A stretch of 28,804 nt of DNA from an uncultured Actinomycetes bacterium (lineage in GTDB: Bacteria; Actinomycetota; Thermoleophilia; Solirubrobacterales; 70-9): contig CAMLQY010000022.1 of NCBI GenBank assembly GCA_946482365.1, positions 1 to 28,804 on the forward strand, written 5' to 3'. The position numbers and the translations under genes are program-made. Under the pieces are notes generated by a model, which made no database searches, was not told the DNA's origin, and saw only the letters and a program-made list of their open reading frames with translations. This document shows, piece by piece, positions 20,423 through 28,804 of the stretch. Every line of letters starts with the position of its first letter. Position 1 is the stretch's first letter.

Positions 20423-20893
20423 ATGCCCCGTCGCTCCGCCGCACAGATCCGCCCGGTCGAACCCGACGCGCGCTTCCGCAACCGGCTCGTCCAGCAGCTC
20501 GTCAACAAGGTCATGCGCGACGGCAAGAAGCAGGTCGCCGAGCGGATCGTCTACGACGCCCTGGCGATCGTCGGGGAGCGCTCCGGCGAAGACCCGATCG
20601 AGACGCTCGAGGCTGCGATCAAGCAGCTGACCCCGGTGCTCGAGGTGCGATCCCGCCGCGTCGGCGGCGCCACCTATCAGGTGCCGGTCGAGGTTCCCGC
20701 CCGTCGCGCCCGCACCCTGGCGATCCGCTGGCTGGTGGACTTCGCCCGCAACCGCCGCGAGTACTCGATGGCGGAGCGCCTGGCCAGCGAGATCCTCGAC
20801 GCGATCCAACAGCAGGGCAGTGCCTGGAAGCGGAAGGACGACATCTACCGCATGGCACAAGCAAACAAGGCGTTCGCTCACTACCGCTGGTAG
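20423..20893 (+). CDS. rpsG: 30S ribosomal protein S7
   Basis: Primary 16S rRNA 3'-domain binding protein that nucleates head assembly. It has 156 residues, normal length. It starts MPRRSAAQIRPVEPDARFRN; RLVQQLVNKVMRDGKKQVAE, VRSRRVGGATYQVPVEVPAR and RRAR..AIRWLVDFARNR match the family. The ATG is seven bases after rpsL; only a weak GAAGG (in the rpsL end) precedes it. fusA, its usual downstream neighbour, is missing on this side; instead a HAD-family gene follows after 10 bases on the same strand. Confidence 0.98.
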   Translation: MPRRSAAQIRPVEPDARFRNRLVQQLVNKVMRDGKKQVAERIVYDALAIVGERSGEDPIETLEAAIKQLTPVLEVRSRRVGGATYQVPVEVPARRARTLAIRWLVDFARNRREYSMAERLASEILDAIQQQGSAWKRKDDIYRMAQANKAFAHYRW

Positions 20894-20903
20894 GCCTCCG
20901 GCC

Positions 20904-21380
20904 ATGACCCGACCGATCCTCGCGGTCGACGTCGACGGCGTCATCTCCTTGTTCGGGTTCGAGGAGGCGCCGGACCGGGCCACCGCGAGGTTCGAGCTGG
21001 TGGACGGGATGGTCCATTGCATCTCGCTGGTCGCCGGCGAGCGTCTGCTGCGCTTGAGCGAGCAGTTCGAGCTGGTCTGGGCCACCGGCTGGGAGGACAA
21101 AGCCAACGACTACCTGCCCCGCATCCTCGGCCTCCCGGAGCTGCCCTACCTCTCCTTCGGCGGAGCGGCCCGGTTCGGCTCCGCGCACTGGAAGCTGGGC
21201 CCGCTGGAGGAGTACGCGTCCGGCCGGGCGGTCGCCTGGATCGACGACAACTTCAACGAGGGCTGCTACGAATGGGCCGAGAAACGAGAGGAGCCCACCC
21301 TCCTCGTCCCCACCGAACCCCACCTCGGGCTCGAGGAGGCGCATGTAGCCACCCTCGAATCCTGGGCCGCCGACCTCTAA
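20904..21380 (+). CDS. HAD-superfamily hydrolase-like protein, SAK-type domain
   Basis: A 158-residue protein with haloacid-dehalogenase motifs: motif I AVDVDGV at 7-13 with both Asp residues (9 and 11), motif II-like LVWATGWE at 57-64 with Thr61, and a late acidic motif AWIDDNF near 113. The WATGWE pattern and small size resemble the HAD domain found in Swiss Army Knife RNA-repair proteins (from memory, not searched). Substrate unknown; phosphatase activity on a nucleotide, nucleic-acid end or small metabolite is possible. It starts 10 bases after rpsG, so it is probably co-transcribed with rpsL-rpsG, and ends 4 bases before a perfect 24-bp hairpin. Confidence 0.85.
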   Translation: MTRPILAVDVDGVISLFGFEEAPDRATARFELVDGMVHCISLVAGERLLRLSEQFELVWATGWEDKANDYLPRILGLPELPYLSFGGAARFGSAHWKLGPLEEYASGRAVAWIDDNFNEGCYEWAEKREEPTLLVPTEPHLGLEEAHVATLESWAADL

Positions 21381-21384
21381 CCAT

Positions 21385-21437
21385 CCGCCGACGGGCCGAT
21401 ACGTCAACTATGCGTTGACGTATCGGCCCGTCGGCGG
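21385..21437 (+). terminator. Perfect 24-bp stem-loop after the HAD gene
   Basis: Positions 21385-21408 are the exact reverse complement of 21414-21437, around a five-base loop TATGC. It starts 4 bases after the HAD stop codon and ends 16 bases before the next start. There is no T-tract. The inner third (ACGTCAAC / GTTGACGT) is AT-richer than the base. Because it is perfectly symmetric it would fold in RNA from either strand. A terminator for the rpsL-rpsG-HAD transcript is the simplest reading; an inverted-repeat protein site or mobile repeat is possible. Confidence 0.75.
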
Positions 21438-21453
21438 CGGGTAGACTGAGATC

Positions 21454-21658
21454 GTGGAGGGGTTCTGGCCAATCTTCTTCCTGCTGGTCGTGCTGAAGAT
21501 CCCGGTCTTCGGCGCTCTCTGGCTGGTCTGGTGGGCCAGCCAAGCCCCTGAGCAGGAAACCGCTGAAGAAGACAGCGGTAGCGACCCCAAGCGCTGGCGG
21601 CCTTCTCCCTACCCGCGCCGCCCCCACCATGGTCCGGGTCCAGGTGGCACAGCTGTGA
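21454..21658 (+). pseudogene. Small single-helix membrane protein, 3' end corrupted
   Basis: From GTG at 21454 the frame encodes MEGFWPIFFLLVVLKIPVFG and ALWLVWWAS, one clear transmembrane helix at the N-terminus. A short acidic stretch (EQETAEEDSGSD) and a Pro/Arg/His/Gly-rich tail (RWRPSPYPRRPHHGPGPGG) follow. I recall similar short proteins in related actinobacteria but no function. The frame then runs into the homopolymer-G block and continues as nonsensical poly-Gly. A TGA at 21656-21658 is one base out of frame; with a single-base correction the protein would end there, at about 68 residues, directly before the hairpin arm. I treat the gene as real but with an unreliable end, more likely an assembly error than true decay. 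Convergent with the FMO gene. Confidence 0.55.
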
Positions 21659-21660
21659 AC

Positions 21661-21807
<147 letters not shown>

Positions 21808-23130
21808 TCACACCCGCTGAGCAGCCTTCTTCCGCTCGCGCTTGAGCTCGCGCAAGTACGGCTGAAAGTCCACCTGGATCGTGTGGCGCTTGGAGGCCAC
21901 GTAGCGCTTTCGCATCTTCGTTTCGCTTGAAGCTATCTCGGCCTGCATCTCCGCCGGCGAGGGCAGGGTGCCCCGGCCTCCGAGCAGGTCGGCAACCCAC
22001 TCGGACTGGGCCTCTGCGAGGGGCATGATCGCCCCGAGGGGCTGGATGAAGCCGATGAAGTAGAGCCCGGGGTGCTCGACCGAGACAACCCGGCGGTAGA
22101 GCGGCAGCCTGTTGTCGGCCGCCGAGACGACGCTCTCGTCGAAGAAGGGGAAGGTGATCTTGTAGCCGGTGCAGTAGACGACGAGGTCGATCTCCTCCTC
22201 GCTGCCGTCGGCGAAGCGCACCGTGCGCCCGCCGGCGAAGCGGTCGATGTTCGGCTTGACCGCGATGTCGCCGTGGCCGAGGCGGGAGAGCAGCTCGGCG
22301 GAGACGGTCGGGTGCGCCTCGAGCAGCTTGTGGTCGGGCTCGGGGAGGCCGTAGGCGGTCATGTCGCCGGCGGTCATGCCCAGCATCCGGGCAAGGACGA
22401 AGCGCTGCACGGGCAGCGGCATCAACGTGAGGAACTTCGACGCCGCTTCGTCGGTCGGCTTGCCGTTCAGGTACTTGGGCATGACGTAGGCGCCGCGCCG
22501 CATCGCCAGGAAGGTCGCATCGGCGATGCGCGAGGACTCGACCGCGATGTCGGTGGCCGAGTTGCCGATCCCCAGCACCAGCACCCGCTTGCCGACGAGG
22601 ACGTCGGGCTCGCGGTAGTGGTGAACGTGCATCTGCTCGCCCTCGAACTCCTCCGCCCCGGCGAAGGCCGGCTCGGGCCAGCGCGGGTCCCAGTGGTGGC
22701 CGTTGGCGACGAGGACGGCGCGGTAGCGGTGGGACTCGCGGTTGCCGTTGGAGCCCCCCACGGTCACCTCCCACTCCCCTTCGACCGGAGCCACGCTCTT
22801 GACCTCGGTGCCGAAGCGGATCTTCTCCCGCAGGCCGAAGTGATCGACGTAGTCGTCGAAGTAGCGGGCGATCTGGAAGTGGTCCGGGTAGTCCGGATAG
22901 TCGTCCGGCATCGGGTAGGTCGCGTAGGCCATCAACCCGCGCGAGGTGTTGATGTGCAGCGAGCGATACGCCGACGACATCCCGTTGTCGTTTTCGTAGC
23001 GCCAGTTTCCCCCCACCTCCGACCCCTTCTCGAAGCAGTCGAAGTCAATCCCCCGCGCGTTCAGCACCTGGCAGGCAGCGATCCCCGAAGACCCGGCACC
23101 AATCACGCATACCTTCTGAGCAGCCCCCAC
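21808..23130 (-). CDS. Flavin-containing monooxygenase (FMO/Baeyer-Villiger group)
   Basis: Class B flavoprotein monooxygenase using FAD, NADPH and O2, oxidising a soft nucleophile (N- or S-) or a ketone; substrate not predictable. From GTG at 23130 the protein has 440 residues; GTG at 23157 would add nine. FAD-binding VCVIGAGSSGIAAC has the GxGxxG at 11-16. The FMO fingerprint FxGxxxHxxxY is FEGEQMHVHHY at 162-172, the NADPH site is VLVLGIGNSATDIA near 187, and YCTGY is at 319-323. The 440-residue size suits bacterial FMOs better than Baeyer-Villiger enzymes (over 500). It ends ELKRERKKAAQRV at the poly-G block. It lies between rpoC and the rpsL island behind two hairpins, so it is probably transcribed separately from rpoBC. 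No promoter is evident. Confidence 0.93.
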   Translation of the reverse strand: MGAAQKVCVIGAGSSGIAACQVLNARGIDFDCFEKGSEVGGNWRYENDNGMSSAYRSLHINTSRGLMAYATYPMPDDYPDYPDHFQIARYFDDYVDHFGLREKIRFGTEVKSVAPVEGEWEVTVGGSNGNRESHRYRAVLVANGHHWDPRWPEPAFAGAEEFEGEQMHVHHYREPDVLVGKRVLVLGIGNSATDIAVESSRIADATFLAMRRGAYVMPKYLNGKPTDEAASKFLTLMPLPVQRFVLARMLGMTAGDMTAYGLPEPDHKLLEAHPTVSAELLSRLGHGDIAVKPNIDRFAGGRTVRFADGSEEEIDLVVYCTGYKITFPFFDESVVSAADNRLPLYRRVVSVEHPGLYFIGFIQPLGAIMPLAEAQSEWVADLLGGRGTLPSPAEMQAEIASSETKMRKRYVASKRHTIQVDFQPYLRELKRERKKAAQRV

Positions 23131-23169
23131 GCCTGGAAATCTATTGAAACTGGCCACCCGGCCAGTCCC

Positions 23170-23216
23170 AGGTGCAACGCGTTGGGGGTCAAATAGGCCC
23201 CAAACGCGTTGCACCT
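23170..23216 (-). terminator. Stem-loop between rpoC and the FMO gene
   Basis: AGGTGCAACGCGTT at 23170-23183 pairs with AACGCGTTGCACCT at 23203-23216. GGGG at 23184-23187 then pairs with CCCC at 23198-23201 across a single bulged A, leaving a ten-base loop. It lies 40 bases upstream of the nearest FMO start and 61 bases after the rpoC stop. It may be a back-up terminator for rpoBC or a structure in the FMO leader. No T-tract. Confidence 0.6.
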
Positions 23217-23248
23217 TGGCAAAGCCCAACCGGAAGAGGCATTGGTAG

Positions 23249-23274
23249 AGAGGGCGGGGGTGCCCCCGCCCTCT
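23249..23274 (-). terminator. rpoC terminator hairpin
   Basis: AGAGGGCGGGGG and CCCCCGCCCTCT form a perfect 12-bp GC stem with a two-base TG between them (an effective loop of four or more), beginning three bases after the rpoC stop codon. There is no T-tract, as with the other hairpins here. Position and strength support transcription termination of the rpoBC unit. Confidence 0.75.
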
Positions 23275-23277
23275 CCC

Positions 23278-28804
<5,527 letters not shown>

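Noticed and set aside
22072..23196. 374-codon plus-strand open frame opposite the FMO gene
   Set aside because: The FMO motifs on the minus strand are clear and the antisense product is low-complexity Val/Asp/Arg/Gly.

Overview
The window is a GC-rich stretch (mostly G or C at third codon positions) carrying the ribosomal-protein and transcription super-cluster of what is most likely an actinobacterium of the class Thermoleophilia (Solirubrobacterales-like). The grounds are the gene order, a helical insert at about residues 140-235 of RpoC typical of Actinobacteria, a zinc-type S14, frequent GTG starts, a SAK-type HAD gene after rpsG and a secreted penicillin-acylase-family enzyme. Family identities are firm; the taxonomic placement is inference from memory, not from a search.

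Layout, in the direction of transcription of the main cluster (minus strand, right to left). The 3' part of rpoB (cut by the window edge) is followed by rpoC with a one-base stop/start overlap. A GC hairpin closes rpoBC, then comes a second hairpin and a flavin monooxygenase (FMO) gene. Next is a plus-strand island: a four-helix membrane protein, rpsL, rpsG, a HAD-family gene and a small membrane protein, that is, the rpsL-rpsG part of the str operon reversed relative to its usual orientation. The minus strand resumes with fusA and tuf, a hairpin-rich 155-bp leader, and then the S10 and spc genes rpsJ-rplC-rplD-rplW-rplB-rpsS-rplV-rpsC-rplP-rpmC-rpsQ-rplN-rplX-rplE-rpsZ-rpsH-rplF-rplR-rpsE-rpmD-rplO-secY-adk-map. 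Most neighbours overlap by 1-8 bases or are separated by fewer than 30, so translational coupling is likely. The run ends with a penicillin-acylase-family gene and hairpins; infA, rpmJ, rpsM, rpsK, rpsD, rpoA and rplQ, which often follow map, are not in the window.

Together the genes make the catalytic RNA polymerase subunits, about two dozen ribosomal proteins, two elongation factors, the Sec translocon channel, adenylate kinase and methionine aminopeptidase: the core growth machinery. FMO, acylase, HAD and the two membrane-protein genes are accessory insertions at the seams.

Most unusual points: (1) the reversed rpsL-rpsG island, whose first gene overlaps rpsL by 148 bp; (2) long low-complexity extensions on S17 (about 140 residues at the N-terminus), L5, S5 and S3; (3) long hairpins placed 3-12 bases after stop codons, two of which share a conserved apical core with different basal stems and whose G-U wobbles reveal orientation; (4) a homopolymer-G block (runs of 24 and 31 G) between arms of a 17-bp inverted repeat, probably a corrupted assembly of a real terminator, which spoils the end of a small membrane-protein gene; (5) a clear signal peptide encoded upstream of the only canonical start of the acylase gene. 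I saw no CRISPR array, transposase, tRNA, rRNA or phage gene, and no convincing novel defence or biosynthetic system.
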